Assembly: GCF_014679505.1 (NCBI RefSeq)
Contig: NZ_CP061474.1
Coordinates: forward strand, 2,490,001 to 2,554,000
DNA: 64,000 bases
DNA from: Geobacillus sp. 46C-IIa
GTDB taxonomy: Bacteria; Bacillota; Bacilli; Bacillales; Anoxybacillaceae
Direction: 5' to 3'
The position numbers and the translations under genes were made by a program. The notes beneath the pieces are model-generated. The model made no database searches. It was not told the origin of the DNA and was given only the letters and a program-made list of their open reading frames with translations. Every line of letters starts with the position of its first letter. The stretch's first letter is position 1. Below, piece by piece: positions 27,446 to 36,413 of the stretch.

Positions 27446-28861
27446 TCAGCCTGCTTTCTCTTCGCTCTCAGCCGTTTCATTAAGTGCGCTATGCTTGCGG
27501 CCGTAGACAAAGTAAATGACCACGCCGATTAACAACCACGAGATAAAACCGATCCATGTCGTCATCGGAAGCTGAAGAACTAAGTAGCCGCAGAACAACA
27601 CCGCTAAAATCGGGACGACCGGAACGAACGGGACGCGGAACGCCCGCTTTAAGTTCGGCTGCGTTTTGCGCAGCACAAGAACGCCGATTGAAACGGTAAT
27701 AAAGGCAAAGAGCGTCCCAATGTTCGTCAATTCCGCCAGTTTGTTCAGCGGGATGACGCCGGCAAATACCGAAACAGCGGCACCGGTCAGCCATGTGTTG
27801 ACGTACGGCACTTGGCGGGTCGGGCTAATGCGCGCAAACACTTTCGGCAACAGGCCGTCGCGGCTGATCGCATAAAAGAGGCGTGTCTGCCCGTAAAGCA
27901 TGACAAGCAGCACCGTCGTGATGCCTCCGATCGCCCCGAGTGAAATAAAGCCGGCGACCCAGTCTTGATTGATGTAGTTTAACGCGAACGCCACCGGGTT
28001 TTTCACGTTCAATTGATCGTACGGAACGATGCCCGTCAGCACGAGCGAAACGGCGATGTACAATAACGTGCAGACAAGCAGCGACACGATGATGCCAATC
28101 GGCATATTGCGCTGCGGGTTGCGCACTTCTTCCGCCGCGGTCGACACCGCATCAAACCCGATGTAAGCGAAAAACACTGTTGCAGCGCCGGTCGCAACAC
28201 CTGCAAATCCATATGGCATAAACGGCGTCCAGTTTTCCGGCTTGACATACCAAACGCCAACCGCTAAGAAAAGCAAGATGACAGCCACTTTAATAAAAAC
28301 CACGACCGTATTGAAACGGGCCGATTTTTTCGCACCCATGTTCAGTAAAAACGTAATGAACAAAATAATGAGAATAGCCGGCAAATCGATGATTGTGCCT
28401 TTCTCCGGGTCATATGCGCTCGTGAGCGCCTTCGGCAGCTCGATGCCAAACCCAGCGAGCAGACCTTGGAAATAGCCGGACCAGCCGGCGGCGACCGCCG
28501 ATGAAGCGACCCCATATTCCAAAATCAAGTCCCAACCTAAAATCCAAGCGAACAGCTCGCCAAATGTGGCATAGCTATATGTGTACGCGCTTCCCGACAC
28601 TGGTACGGTCGAAGCAAACTCAGCGTAACAAAGCGCCGCAAACACGCACGCTAACCCGGATAGAATAAACGAGAGAACGAGCGCCGGACCGGCATGCTCT
28701 GCCGCAGCCACCCCGGTCAGGACGAAAATGCCCGTCCCGATAATGGCACCGATGCCGAGCATCGTTAAGTCGAATGCGCCTAACTCTTTCCGCAGCGAGG
28801 CTCCTTTCGCCCCCGATTCGTTTAAAAGCGCCTCAATCGGTTTTTTACGAAACAAATTCAT
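27446..28861 (-). CDS. APC-family cationic amino-acid transporter (CAT/GkApcT-like)
   Basis: 471-residue permease with twelve predicted membrane helices. It has the APC helix-1 unwound motif IGAIIGTGIFVLTG and the helix-6 segment FFAYIGFDAVSTAAEE. The sequence strongly recalls GkApcT of G. kaustophilus, the structurally studied bacterial homologue of SLC7 cationic amino-acid transporters. It is proton-coupled uptake by family; the exact substrate range is not readable here. Monocistronic, with its own promoter and terminator, divergent from the acetate transport genes. Confidence 0.92.
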   Translation of the reverse strand: MNLFRKKPIEALLNESGAKGASLRKELGAFDLTMLGIGAIIGTGIFVLTGVAAAEHAGPALVLSFILSGLACVFAALCYAEFASTVPVSGSAYTYSYATFGELFAWILGWDLILEYGVASSAVAAGWSGYFQGLLAGFGIELPKALTSAYDPEKGTIIDLPAILIILFITFLLNMGAKKSARFNTVVVFIKVAVILLFLAVGVWYVKPENWTPFMPYGFAGVATGAATVFFAYIGFDAVSTAAEEVRNPQRNMPIGIIVSLLVCTLLYIAVSLVLTGIVPYDQLNVKNPVAFALNYINQDWVAGFISLGAIGGITTVLLVMLYGQTRLFYAISRDGLLPKVFARISPTRQVPYVNTWLTGAAVSVFAGVIPLNKLAELTNIGTLFAFITVSIGVLVLRKTQPNLKRAFRVPFVPVVPILAVLFCGYLVLQLPMTTWIGFISWLLIGVVIYFVYGRKHSALNETAESEEKAG

Positions 28862-28926
28862 CGGATGTCTCCCCTTGCTGTTTTTTTGTAGAAAATTGTC
28901 GAATTTGATCGACAGACACAGTGAGC

Positions 28927-28955
28927 ATTTTACATGATCTTTGTTTTTTTGTAAA
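28927..28955 (-). promoter_or_regulatory. SigA-type promoter of the amino-acid permease
   Basis: Minus-strand TTTACA (28950-28955) and TAAAAT (28927-28932) with a 17-bp spacer, in an AT-rich intergenic stretch. Confidence 0.7.
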
Positions 28956-29040
28956 GTGCGAAAATAAGAAAAACAGAAAAAAATTTTTTTGTTTTATGCG
29001 GTAAAGCAAAAAAATTTCTCTAATAATAACAAAAAATCAA

Positions 29041-29069
29041 TTTACAAATTTTTCAGATAAATATATAAT
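29041..29069 (+). promoter_or_regulatory. SigA-type promoter of the acetate symporter operon
   Basis: TTTACA (29041-29046) and a perfect TATAAT (29064-29069) separated by 17 bp. About 110 bp of leader precede the first start codon. Confidence 0.75.
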
Positions 29070-29142
29070 GGATGTGTGACAAATTTGTGACAAGAAAGGA
29101 GGTTTCCTGACGCTGTCGGCCTTTATGTTTCGTCATCTCATT

Positions 29143-29158
29143 TGAAAACGCTTTAACA
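29143..29158 (+). promoter_or_regulatory. cre-like CcpA site
   Basis: TGAAAACGCTTTAACA lies downstream of the promoter, where a roadblock cre would sit. It agrees with the cre consensus except near its right end. Catabolite repression of acetate uptake would be sensible, but this is only a motif match. Confidence 0.4.
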
Positions 29159-29177
29159 AAGACAGGGAGGGATCCAT

Positions 29178-29519
29178 ATGGCAGTAAAAAAACAATCCTT
29201 TGCCGAACAGGCAGTTGTTGATTATGAAGCAATCGCCCAATCCACCTCGTTTCGTGGACTTATCCGAGAGAAAAAAGCCTTTATTATTCCAGCGACGGTC
29301 TTTTTCTTTGCATTTTACCTCACCCTTCCGATCTTGACGTCGTACTCAAACATGCTCAACGCGCCAGCAATCGGGCCGGTTAGTTGGGCATGGCTGTTCG
29401 CCTTCGCACAATTTGCCATGACTTGGGCTTTATGCATCCTTTATTCGAAACGGGCTGCCAAGTTTGACGACATCGTTGAACAAGTAAAACAGGAAGCGAA
29501 GGAAGGAGGAAACGCTTAA
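29178..29519 (+). CDS. DUF485 membrane protein of acetate symporter operon
   Basis: 113-residue inner-membrane protein with two hydrophobic helices (about 36-60 and 72-93) and a charged C-terminus, matching DUF485 (YwcB/YjcH-like). Such proteins are found almost always just upstream of ActP-like symporters. Ribosome site GGGAGGGATC. The stop codon TAATG overlaps the start of the symporter gene. Confidence 0.87.
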   Translation: MAVKKQSFAEQAVVDYEAIAQSTSFRGLIREKKAFIIPATVFFFAFYLTLPILTSYSNMLNAPAIGPVSWAWLFAFAQFAMTWALCILYSKRAAKFDDIVEQVKQEAKEGGNA

Positions 29520-31054
29520 TGAACGGATTAGCCTTTTTCCTCTTCCTCGTCATCGTCGCCTTGACGCTTGTCATTACGTACTATGCCTCGAAACGGACGA
29601 AAACGACGAGCGATTTTTACACCGCTGACAGCAGCCTAACCGGATGGCAAAACGGACTGGCCATCGCCGGCGATTATATGTCTGCCGCCTCCTTTTTAGG
29701 CATTGCCGGCATGATCGCCCTGGCTGGATTTGACGGCTTCTTCTACAGCATCGGTTTCCTTGTTGCCTATCTTGTCGTCCTGTATATCGTCGCCGAGCCG
29801 CTTCGCAACCTCGGCAAATACACGATGGCCGACATGATCGCCGCCCGTTTTGATGATAAAAAAGTGCGCGGTGTCGCCGCCTTGAATACGATCGCCATCT
29901 CGACTTTTTATATGATTGCACAACTTGTCGGCGCCGGCGGCCTTATTAAGCTCCTGCTTGGGCTCGATTACATTTATTCGGTCTTGATCGTCGGCATTTT
30001 AATGACCGTGTATGTCGTGTTCGGCGGCATGACGGCCACGAGCTGGGTGCAAATCATCAAAGCCGTCTTGTTGATGGTCGGTACATTTATCATTTCCTTA
30101 ATCGTCTTTGCCAAATTCGACTTCAGCATCGCCAAAATGTTCCACGAGATGAAAACAGCAACACCGCTTGGTGATGCGTTTTTAAACCCGGGCAACAAGT
30201 TTAAAAATCCGCTGGACACGATTTCGCTCAACTTGGCGCTCGTCTTAGGGACGGCTGGATTGCCGCACATTTTGATCCGCTTCTTCACCGTCAAAGACGC
30301 ACCGACTGCGCGCAAGTCAGTCGTTTATGCAACATGGGTTATCGGTATTTTCTATGTTTTAACCATCTTTTTAGGATTTGGCGCCGCTGCGTTTGTCGGT
30401 CATGATAAAATCGTCGCCGCTGACCCCGCCGGCAATATGGCAGCCCCGCTGCTAGCTGAAGCGCTTGGTGGAGATTTCTTATTCGCTTTTGTTGCCGCTG
30501 TTGCCTTTGCCACGATTTTGGCGGTTGTCGCCGGGCTTGTGTTGTCAGCCGCCTCGGCGTTTGCTCATGACTTTTACAGCCACATCATCCGGCGCGGCCA
30601 GGCAACGGAAAAAGAACAAATGCTGGCAGCGCGCTGGGCATCGGTCGGCGTCTCGGTATTATCGATTTTGTTAGCGCTGTTTGCACAAAAAATGAACGTT
30701 GCCTTCCTTGTATCGCTCGCCTTTGCCGTCGCTGCCAGCGCCAACTTGCCGACGATCGTCTTTACAATCTTCTGGCGCCGCTTTAATACGACAGGAGCCA
30801 TCACTGGTATGCTCGTTGGCTTGATCAGCGCCCTGTTGCTCGTCTTCTTCGGTCCAAACGTCTGGTCGCCGCAGCCAGGAGCCGCCATTTTCGTTGGCGA
30901 GCCGCTCTTTAAACTCGCCAACCCAGGCATTATTTCCATTCCGCTCGGTTTTATCGGCGCCATCATCGGAACGCTCGTCTCGTCGAAAAAAGCGGACGAA
31001 AAGAAATATACCGAAATTGTCGTCAAAGCGAACACCGGAATCGGACGGGTATAA
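29519..31054 (+). CDS. Cation:acetate symporter, SSS family (ActP/YwcA-like)
   Basis: 511-residue sodium-solute symporter with about thirteen hydrophobic segments. Motifs SLTGWQNGLAIAGDYMSAAS and NLALVLGTAGLPHILIRFFT are characteristic of the ActP branch. It would import acetate or other short monocarboxylates with a cation. Start overlaps the DUF485 stop by one base (TAATG), after a GGAAGGAGG site. Confidence 0.9.
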   Translation: MNGLAFFLFLVIVALTLVITYYASKRTKTTSDFYTADSSLTGWQNGLAIAGDYMSAASFLGIAGMIALAGFDGFFYSIGFLVAYLVVLYIVAEPLRNLGKYTMADMIAARFDDKKVRGVAALNTIAISTFYMIAQLVGAGGLIKLLLGLDYIYSVLIVGILMTVYVVFGGMTATSWVQIIKAVLLMVGTFIISLIVFAKFDFSIAKMFHEMKTATPLGDAFLNPGNKFKNPLDTISLNLALVLGTAGLPHILIRFFTVKDAPTARKSVVYATWVIGIFYVLTIFLGFGAAAFVGHDKIVAADPAGNMAAPLLAEALGGDFLFAFVAAVAFATILAVVAGLVLSAASAFAHDFYSHIIRRGQATEKEQMLAARWASVGVSVLSILLALFAQKMNVAFLVSLAFAVAASANLPTIVFTIFWRRFNTTGAITGMLVGLISALLLVFFGPNVWSPQPGAAIFVGEPLFKLANPGIISIPLGFIGAIIGTLVSSKKADEKKYTEIVVKANTGIGRV

Positions 31055-31069
31055 CGCCACGAACAAAGA

Positions 31070-31103
31070 GCTGGCCCAAAGCGCCAACGCGTTTTGGGCC
31101 AGC
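31070..31103 (+). terminator. Terminator-like hairpin after the symporter
   Basis: GCTGGCCCAAA and TTTGGGCCAGC form an 11-bp stem. Only a weak T-stretch follows, so termination may be incomplete. Confidence 0.6.
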
Positions 31104-31115
31104 TTCAAATGAGTG

Positions 31116-31610
31116 CTATAACAGTTTATACATATAATATTCATTGACAAATTCCCCGTTCACTCTTAACGATTGAATCCTTTCTCCTTCTAATACGAAC
31201 CCGATCTTCCTATATAAGCTGAACGCCTTATCGTTCCCTTTCATCACTGTAAGTCCTAATCTCGAAATCCCGACTTCCTTTGCCCACTCAAACGCTTCAT
31301 GGAACAGTTTCGTGGCAATGCCTTGTCCTTGATAGTCTTCAAGAACTCCCAAAACAACATTGGCAGAATGCCGATTTCGCTTTACATCGCCTCCTATGAC
31401 TGCAATGAACCCAACAAGTTTGTTTTCCATTTCAGCAACAAAGATCATTTTGTTCGGTTCAGACAGCATTCTTTCAATCGATTGACTTTGTTGTTCAACC
31501 GTTGTTTGCCGTTCGCCAGGCTCAAATAACATAAAACCAGATTCATCAATTTTTTTGCGCAACTCCAAGAAATTTTCCGCATCGCTAACCTCAATGGGTC
31601 TTATGATCAT
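31116..31610 (-). CDS. GNAT N-acetyltransferase
   Basis: 164-residue GNAT protein. The acetyl-CoA loop is YQGQGIATKLFHEAFEWA, followed by the conserved LGLTVMKGNDKAFSLYRKIGF. The substrate is unknown; it resembles RimJ/RimL- and YkkB-like small-molecule acetyltransferases. Ribosome site AAGGGGAAAAG. It ends close to the convergent symporter gene. Confidence 0.82.
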   Translation of the reverse strand: MIIRPIEVSDAENFLELRKKIDESGFMLFEPGERQTTVEQQSQSIERMLSEPNKMIFVAEMENKLVGFIAVIGGDVKRNRHSANVVLGVLEDYQGQGIATKLFHEAFEWAKEVGISRLGLTVMKGNDKAFSLYRKIGFVLEGERIQSLRVNGEFVNEYYMYKLL

Positions 31611-31666
31611 TTTTTCTTTTCCCCTTTATGTAAACTCCTTGGAATGCTTATTGAATGCGATCCGCT

Positions 31667-32794
31667 TTATGCCGTCGTCGCGCAATGGAACAACTTGGAA
31701 AACTGTGTATACCGCTCGACTTGGCGGCGGTCGACGTTATAGCCGATGCCGGGGGCGTCCGGCACGCGAATCAAGCCGCCTTGCACCTCGACTTCCGGCG
31801 TGATAATATCCCGCTCCCAATAATGGGACGACGCGGCGGTATCGCCGGGAAGGGTAAAGTTTTCTAATGTCGTGATGGCGATATTGTGGGCACGCCCAAC
31901 GCCCGCTTCGAGCATTCCCCCGCACCAGACCGGCACGCCGCGCTCAAGGCAAAGATGATGAATGCGCCTCGCTTCCTCCAATCCGCCCACGCGCCCAATT
32001 TTAATATTGATGATGCGGCAGCTGCCAAGTTCAAGCGCCTTGCGTGCATCGTCATAGGAACGAACGCTTTCATCAAGGCAAAGCGGCGTCTCAAGGAGCG
32101 CCTGCAATCGCGCATGATCCATGAGATCGTCAGCTGCCAGCGGCTGTTCGATCATCATCAGCCCGAATTCATCGAGCGCTTTCAGCCGATCCACATCGGC
32201 AAGTGTGTATGCCGAATTCGCATCCGCCATGAGCGGCACATCCGGAAACGCCCTCCGTACTTCGCGGATGACATCAACGTCCCAGCCCGGCTTGATTTTC
32301 ACCTTGATCCGCCGATATCCTTGAGCCACATACCGTTCAATGACCCGAAGCAAATCGCTGACTTTCGGCTGGATGCCGATGCTGACGCCGACTTCAATCT
32401 CCCTTTTCGTTCCGCCCAATGACTGATAAAGCGGAACGCCAAGCCGCTTCGCATACAAATCCCACACCGCCCCTTCAAGCGCTGCTTTCGCCATGTTGTT
32501 TTGGCGGATGGCGGCAAATCGTTCTGGCAATTCCGCTGGATGCCTAAGCGGCTTCGAAAACAAGAGCGGCACGAGAAACTCTTCAAGCATATGCCAGTTC
32601 GTTTTCACCGTTTCCTCACTATACCACGGAGCCGAAAACGCCACTGATTCCCCCCAGCCCGAGACGCCGTTGCGGTCGACTGCTTCCACTAAAATGAATT
32701 CCTTCGTTTGAAACGAGCCAAAACTGGTCGTAAATGGCGCCTTCAGTTTCATTTTCATATGGCGCAACAGAATGTAATCGATCTCAATAGCCAT
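31667..32794 (-). CDS. N-succinylamino acid racemase / o-succinylbenzoate synthase
   Basis: 375-residue enolase-superfamily enzyme of the MenC/NSAR family. Active-site features: the KVK pair at 164-166, metal ligands D191 (MADANS), E216 (MIEQPL) and D241 (LCLDES), and K265 (NIKIGR). In G. kaustophilus the homologue racemises N-succinylamino acids and also has OSBS activity. Here it overlaps the succinyltransferase gene by 11 bp and follows the M20 hydrolase, which supports the racemase role. Whether it also serves menaquinone synthesis cannot be told from this window. ATG follows GGGGGAGAACG. Confidence 0.92.
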   Translation of the reverse strand: MAIEIDYILLRHMKMKLKAPFTTSFGSFQTKEFILVEAVDRNGVSGWGESVAFSAPWYSEETVKTNWHMLEEFLVPLLFSKPLRHPAELPERFAAIRQNNMAKAALEGAVWDLYAKRLGVPLYQSLGGTKREIEVGVSIGIQPKVSDLLRVIERYVAQGYRRIKVKIKPGWDVDVIREVRRAFPDVPLMADANSAYTLADVDRLKALDEFGLMMIEQPLAADDLMDHARLQALLETPLCLDESVRSYDDARKALELGSCRIINIKIGRVGGLEEARRIHHLCLERGVPVWCGGMLEAGVGRAHNIAITTLENFTLPGDTAASSHYWERDIITPEVEVQGGLIRVPDAPGIGYNVDRRQVERYTQFSKLFHCATTA

Positions 32795-33626
32795 CGTTCT
32801 CCCCCTTTTTTCGCAGCCATTCCTCCTGCCGCACCCATATGTAGTGCATCACTGGCTCCCCTTTGCGGAGCATGGCATTGACGGCGATCCAACCTTCAGC
32901 GAACAGCCGGACAAACAAGGCTCGTGTCGAAAGCCGCCACTCCAACGCCAAGGCGAGATTCCGCTCCTTTAGCTGCGGAAAATCAAGCGGGATGGCCGTC
33001 AACAGCAACGGCGCCGCTTTTTCATCGACATCCCTCAGCACCGGCCGCAACCATCCATCCACCGTTTTGCCCGCCTCAAGCACGGCTGCGTTTCTGGCCT
33101 CGGAAAGAGCGGCGATCGAAATCCTTTCTCCGGTTCGAGGTTCATCCAACCGCCATTCGACAAGAAAACGATCCGACGGCAGCTGGCTGTTCAATGCATC
33201 GTCCATCTGGCCGTAGCAATTCTCGACATAGTCCACGGCTGCCGCCCCCAACTTCGCTAAGTTTAGGTAGCCATTGCGGCTTTGCAGCGGATCGTACGTC
33301 CAGCGGATGCTCCGATAGCCGCGCCGCCGCGCTTCTTCCGCCTGCTTCATTTTCAAACGGTAGCCGATCCCTTGATCGCGAAACGGTTTGGCAATCCCCA
33401 TCATGTGCGAACAAAGATACACTTCCCCGTTTTGCATTCCAGGAAAACTATAGACAAAGCCGACAAGTTTTCCGTCCGCGTACGCCCCGATCGCAATGCC
33501 GCCGTTTTTCACCGCTGTCAACGTTTGGTGAAGCGGGATTGGGGCTGTCCCCCAAACGTCCGCCTCCAACTCAGCCATTTCTTTTAGCTGTTCCATCGTC
33601 TCAATGATTTGCAGCGACAGAGACAC
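32784..33626 (-). CDS. GNAT N-succinyltransferase for D-amino acids
   Basis: 280-residue GNAT-like protein. The acyl-CoA region is [22 protein letters not shown], followed by [20 protein letters not shown], a motif of this subgroup. In the G. kaustophilus pathway the matching gene product transfers succinate from succinyl-CoA to D-amino acids. GTG start at 33626 after AGGGAGAG, inside the 3' end of the hydrolase gene (26 bp overlap); a longer reading frame from 33692 has no ribosome site. Middle gene of the three. Confidence 0.85.
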   Translation of the reverse strand: MSLSLQIIETMEQLKEMAELEADVWGTAPIPLHQTLTAVKNGGIAIGAYADGKLVGFVYSFPGMQNGEVYLCSHMMGIAKPFRDQGIGYRLKMKQAEEARRRGYRSIRWTYDPLQSRNGYLNLAKLGAAAVDYVENCYGQMDDALNSQLPSDRFLVEWRLDEPRTGERISIAALSEARNAAVLEAGKTVDGWLRPVLRDVDEKAAPLLLTAIPLDFPQLKERNLALALEWRLSTRALFVRLFAEGWIAVNAMLRKGEPVMHYIWVRQEEWLRKKGENDGY

Positions 33627-34770
33627 GTTCTTTCTCTCCCTGTGGCGCAAACGTCGCAAACGTATTAATGACCGTTCGCGCCAAAATTTCAATGCCGGAA
33701 AGCAAATCGTCGCGCCGGAATGTCATCTGCGGATGATGGAGCCCAGGGCGCAAGTCACAGCCTAACCCGAGCATCGTTGTTTTTAGGTTGGGTCTTTGGA
33801 AACCGTAAAAATGGAAATCCTCTCCCCCAGAGGTTACCACCGGCGGAACGCATCTCTCTGCTCCTAAAACAGCGATGATCGCTTCTTTCATGAGTTGCTG
33901 AGCATCGGAGTCAGGGTGGGCGGCAACGATGCGCGTCCGTTCCACCAGCTCAATCTCCGCCCCGTAAATCGCAGCGACTCCATTGACCACATGGCGCAAT
34001 CCTTCGACGAGCCGCTCCATCGCCTCGTTCGTCTGCGCCCGCAAGTCTAAGGCGAACTCGGCGTAATCCGGGATCGTGTTCGCATCTTTTTCACCGGCAT
34101 GAAACTTTGTCATTTTGATCGACGCCGGCACTTGCGGGTCAACATGAATTTTGCTGAGCTCCTGCACGATGGCGCTGCCGACTTCAATGACATTGACGCC
34201 TAAATGAGGCCGCGCTGCGTGCGCCGCCACACCGCGAATCCGCCCTTCAATGCATTGCGCCGCCCCGTGAACGATCGCCGGCGCCGCATACCCGCTCTCG
34301 ACTTCTTGAACCGGCCGCAAATGAACGCCGTACAAAAACGACATTCCATCGACCGCTCCCTTTTCCATCATCTTCAACGCCCCTGTCCCTTTCTCTTCGG
34401 CCGGCTGGAACAAAAACCGGAGCGTCCCCGGCGGCTTATAGCCGATGCGGCGAAGCAGCTTCGCCACCCCGAGCACGATCGTCATATGCGCGTCGTGCCC
34501 GCACGCATGGTTCGGCTGCCAAACGCCGTTCACTTCTTGCCAAAGAGCATCCATATCACTGCGCACGCCGACCATAAACGGCCCAGTGCCGATTTCCGCC
34601 ACCACGCCCGGACAATCGGCAAACGTCCGCAACCGATACCCTTCGCGCTCCAGTTCTTGACGAACAAACTCTGTTGTTCCCCATTCTTCCCAACTAATTT
34701 CTGGATGACGATGAAGATAGTCAAAAATGTCCCATAACTCCGCTTTCATCTGCCCAACTATTTCTTTCAT
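33601..34770 (-). CDS. M20-family N-succinyl-L-amino acid hydrolase
   Basis: 389-residue cytosolic amidohydrolase. Zinc-binding residues are seen in HACGHDAH (88-95) and QPAEEKG (E125/E126). By context it removes succinate from N-succinyl-L-amino acids, making the D-to-L conversion irreversible, as shown for the homologous G. kaustophilus set. The start is MKEIVGQMK at 34770 after GGGGGAGAG; the 62-codon upstream extension is hydrophobic noise without a ribosome site. First gene of the operon. Confidence 0.88.
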   Translation of the reverse strand: MKEIVGQMKAELWDIFDYLHRHPEISWEEWGTTEFVRQELEREGYRLRTFADCPGVVAEIGTGPFMVGVRSDMDALWQEVNGVWQPNHACGHDAHMTIVLGVAKLLRRIGYKPPGTLRFLFQPAEEKGTGALKMMEKGAVDGMSFLYGVHLRPVQEVESGYAAPAIVHGAAQCIEGRIRGVAAHAARPHLGVNVIEVGSAIVQELSKIHVDPQVPASIKMTKFHAGEKDANTIPDYAEFALDLRAQTNEAMERLVEGLRHVVNGVAAIYGAEIELVERTRIVAAHPDSDAQQLMKEAIIAVLGAERCVPPVVTSGGEDFHFYGFQRPNLKTTMLGLGCDLRPGLHHPQMTFRRDDLLSGIEILARTVINTFATFAPQGEKERVSVAANH

Positions 34771-34822
34771 TCCGCTCTCTCCCCCGCTCTTTGAAGTCCA
34801 CATGAAAAACACGATTATACTT

Positions 34823-34850
34823 ATTATAATATTCAAACAGGCAAATGCAA
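34823..34850 (-). promoter_or_regulatory. Promoter of the D-amino acid conversion operon
   Basis: Minus-strand TTGCAT (34845-34850) and TATAAT (34823-34828) with 16 bp between, about 50 bp before the M20 hydrolase start. Confidence 0.65.
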
Positions 34851-34888
34851 CGATAGGCGAGTGGTTAGGAAAAAACAACCAAAAGCAA

Positions 34889-35317
34889 TTAATGATGACG
34901 GCGCTTCGCCAGTTGGTTGACGACCTCAGAAAAAATGAGCCCCATCGCAATCGCACCGGAAATCATCAACGCTTTTGCCGCCAAAGGAATCGCTGCATTG
35001 TAGTCGTTCATGACGACATGACGCATCGCTTCAAATGCCGTCCCACCTGGCACGAGCGGGAGAATGCCAGGAACAATAAAAATGGTTGCCGGCGCCCGAT
35101 AGCGCCGAGCAAACGCATTGCTTAAAAAGGCGACGAAAAACGCGGCCATAAACGTCGCAATCACACTGTCTACGCTCGAACGTACGGCAAACGTATAGGC
35201 CGCCCATCCGCTCATCCCGACAAATCCGCTATGCGGCAACAGCCGCGGCGGAACATTAAAAATCATGCCAAACAACGTTGACGCGACAAAGCTAAGCAGC
35301 AACTGCATAACGATCAT
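34889..35317 (-). CDS. ThrE-type exporter, small subunit (DUF3815/YjjB-like)
   Basis: 142-residue membrane protein with four to five hydrophobic segments; the motif FIVPGILPLVPGG is shared by the two halves of threonine/serine exporters. It is paired with the larger half 15 bp upstream. By family it exports small amino acids. Start MIVMQLLLS at 35317. Confidence 0.83.
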   Translation of the reverse strand: MIVMQLLLSFVASTLFGMIFNVPPRLLPHSGFVGMSGWAAYTFAVRSSVDSVIATFMAAFFVAFLSNAFARRYRAPATIFIVPGILPLVPGGTAFEAMRHVVMNDYNAAIPLAAKALMISGAIAMGLIFSEVVNQLAKRRHH

Positions 35318-35332
35318 AACCTATGCTCCCTA

Positions 35333-36076
35333 TCATCGAATCGATAAAACAAAGGCGATGCCGGTGCCGATCGCAAACGCCGTCAAAAACGCCTCGGCCC
35401 CGCGCGACAACCCGGCGATGAGATGGCCGGCCATTAAGTCGCGAACCGCGTTCGTAATGGCCAACCCCGGCACGAGCGGCAACACCGAGCCGATGATCAT
35501 GTGCCCGACATCCCCTCCAAATCCAGCCTGCACCATTAACAATACAAGCCCCCCGGCGACAAAAGCAGCAAAAAATTCCGCGAAAAACCGGATTTTCACA
35601 AACCGATGCACCATTTCAAAACACCAAAACGCCACCCCTCCGGAAAAAAGTGATGGGAAAAAGTGAACCATCCCTCCAATCAATGACGCAAAACAAGCAC
35701 TCGCTAACGCTGCAGCGGCAGTTTGCTGCCAAAGAGGGTAACCCATCGGGGCGCGCCCGACATCCTCGAGCTCCTTTCGTGCCTTTTCAAGCGTCAATTC
35801 ACCACGGCTGATGCGCCGGGAAATATCGTTCACGATCGCTACTTTCGCTAAATCAGTCGAGCGCTCGGAAATGCGGATCAGTCTGGTTGAGTCTGTCCCC
35901 TCAATGGAAAAAATAATGGCCGTTGGTGTGACATAACCGTGGGAGCGCGACATGCCAAATGAAGCGGCGATACGCGTCATTGTATCTTCCACTCGATACG
36001 TCTCTCCGCCGCTTTCAAGCATCAATTTTCCTGCCAGCAAGCAAACGTCCATAATCTCATCAATCCGCTCCGTCAT
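35333..36076 (-). CDS. ThrE-type exporter, large subunit (DUF1212/YjjP-like)
   Basis: 247-residue protein. A soluble N-terminal domain (ESGGETYRVEDTMTRIA, then VNDISRRISRGELTLEKAR) is followed by five or so membrane helices, with the exporter motif IGSVLPLVPGLAITNAVRDL. It forms the split ThrE pair with the next gene. ATG at 36076 after AAAGGAG, with a GTG one codon upstream as alternative. Preceded by a promoter and terminator-like leader. Confidence 0.83.
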   Translation of the reverse strand: MTERIDEIMDVCLLAGKLMLESGGETYRVEDTMTRIAASFGMSRSHGYVTPTAIIFSIEGTDSTRLIRISERSTDLAKVAIVNDISRRISRGELTLEKARKELEDVGRAPMGYPLWQQTAAAALASACFASLIGGMVHFFPSLFSGGVAFWCFEMVHRFVKIRFFAEFFAAFVAGGLVLLMVQAGFGGDVGHMIIGSVLPLVPGLAITNAVRDLMAGHLIAGLSRGAEAFLTAFAIGTGIAFVLSIR

Positions 36077-36159
36077 CACCAATATACTCCTTTCCTCCTA
36101 GCACAAGCGTTGGGCAGTGAGTGTTTCATCCTAATTCCTTGGCCTCATCAAGCGCTGAT

Positions 36160-36261
36160 GGCAAAAACAAACTCCTACCAAACCGATTGGCAGGAGTCGT
36201 GCTCACACATCGTTTTCAATAAACTCGTCCCTATTATACCAAATAAGCAGTTATTTGCCAA
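36160..36261 (-). promoter_or_regulatory. Promoter and attenuator-like leader of ThrE-type genes
   Basis: Minus-strand TTGGCA (36256-36261) and TATAAT (36233-36238), 17 bp apart, are near-consensus. About 30 nt after the expected start point lies a hairpin, ACTCCTGCCAA/TTGGTAGGAGT (36171-36197), followed by TTTGTTTTTG. About 85 nt then remain before the exporter start. This is the layout of a transcription attenuator or of a very short terminated RNA. No known riboswitch or T-box motif is visible. The stretch 36262-36400 has no gene. Confidence 0.6.
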
Positions 36262-36413
36262 ATCGCGAATAGAGTCGCATGTTTTCCCTTTCTTTTCTAC
36301 TTTTCTGCTTCTTTCGGCCGTTTTTTCTCCATGGCGGCCAAAAAAGAACAGGCAAGCCGCGAATGGATTATAGCGAGACAAACCAAATCGAATGAAACAA
36401 AGGAGGACTAACG

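Noticed and set aside
34771-34956. N-terminal extension of the M20 hydrolase
   Set aside because: It covers the predicted promoter and the extension lacks a ribosome site; the ATG at 34770 has a good one.
36160-36232. T-box or known amino-acid riboswitch before the ThrE-type genes
   Set aside because: No T-box sequence (AGGGTGG type) or specifier stem can be seen; the leader is too short.
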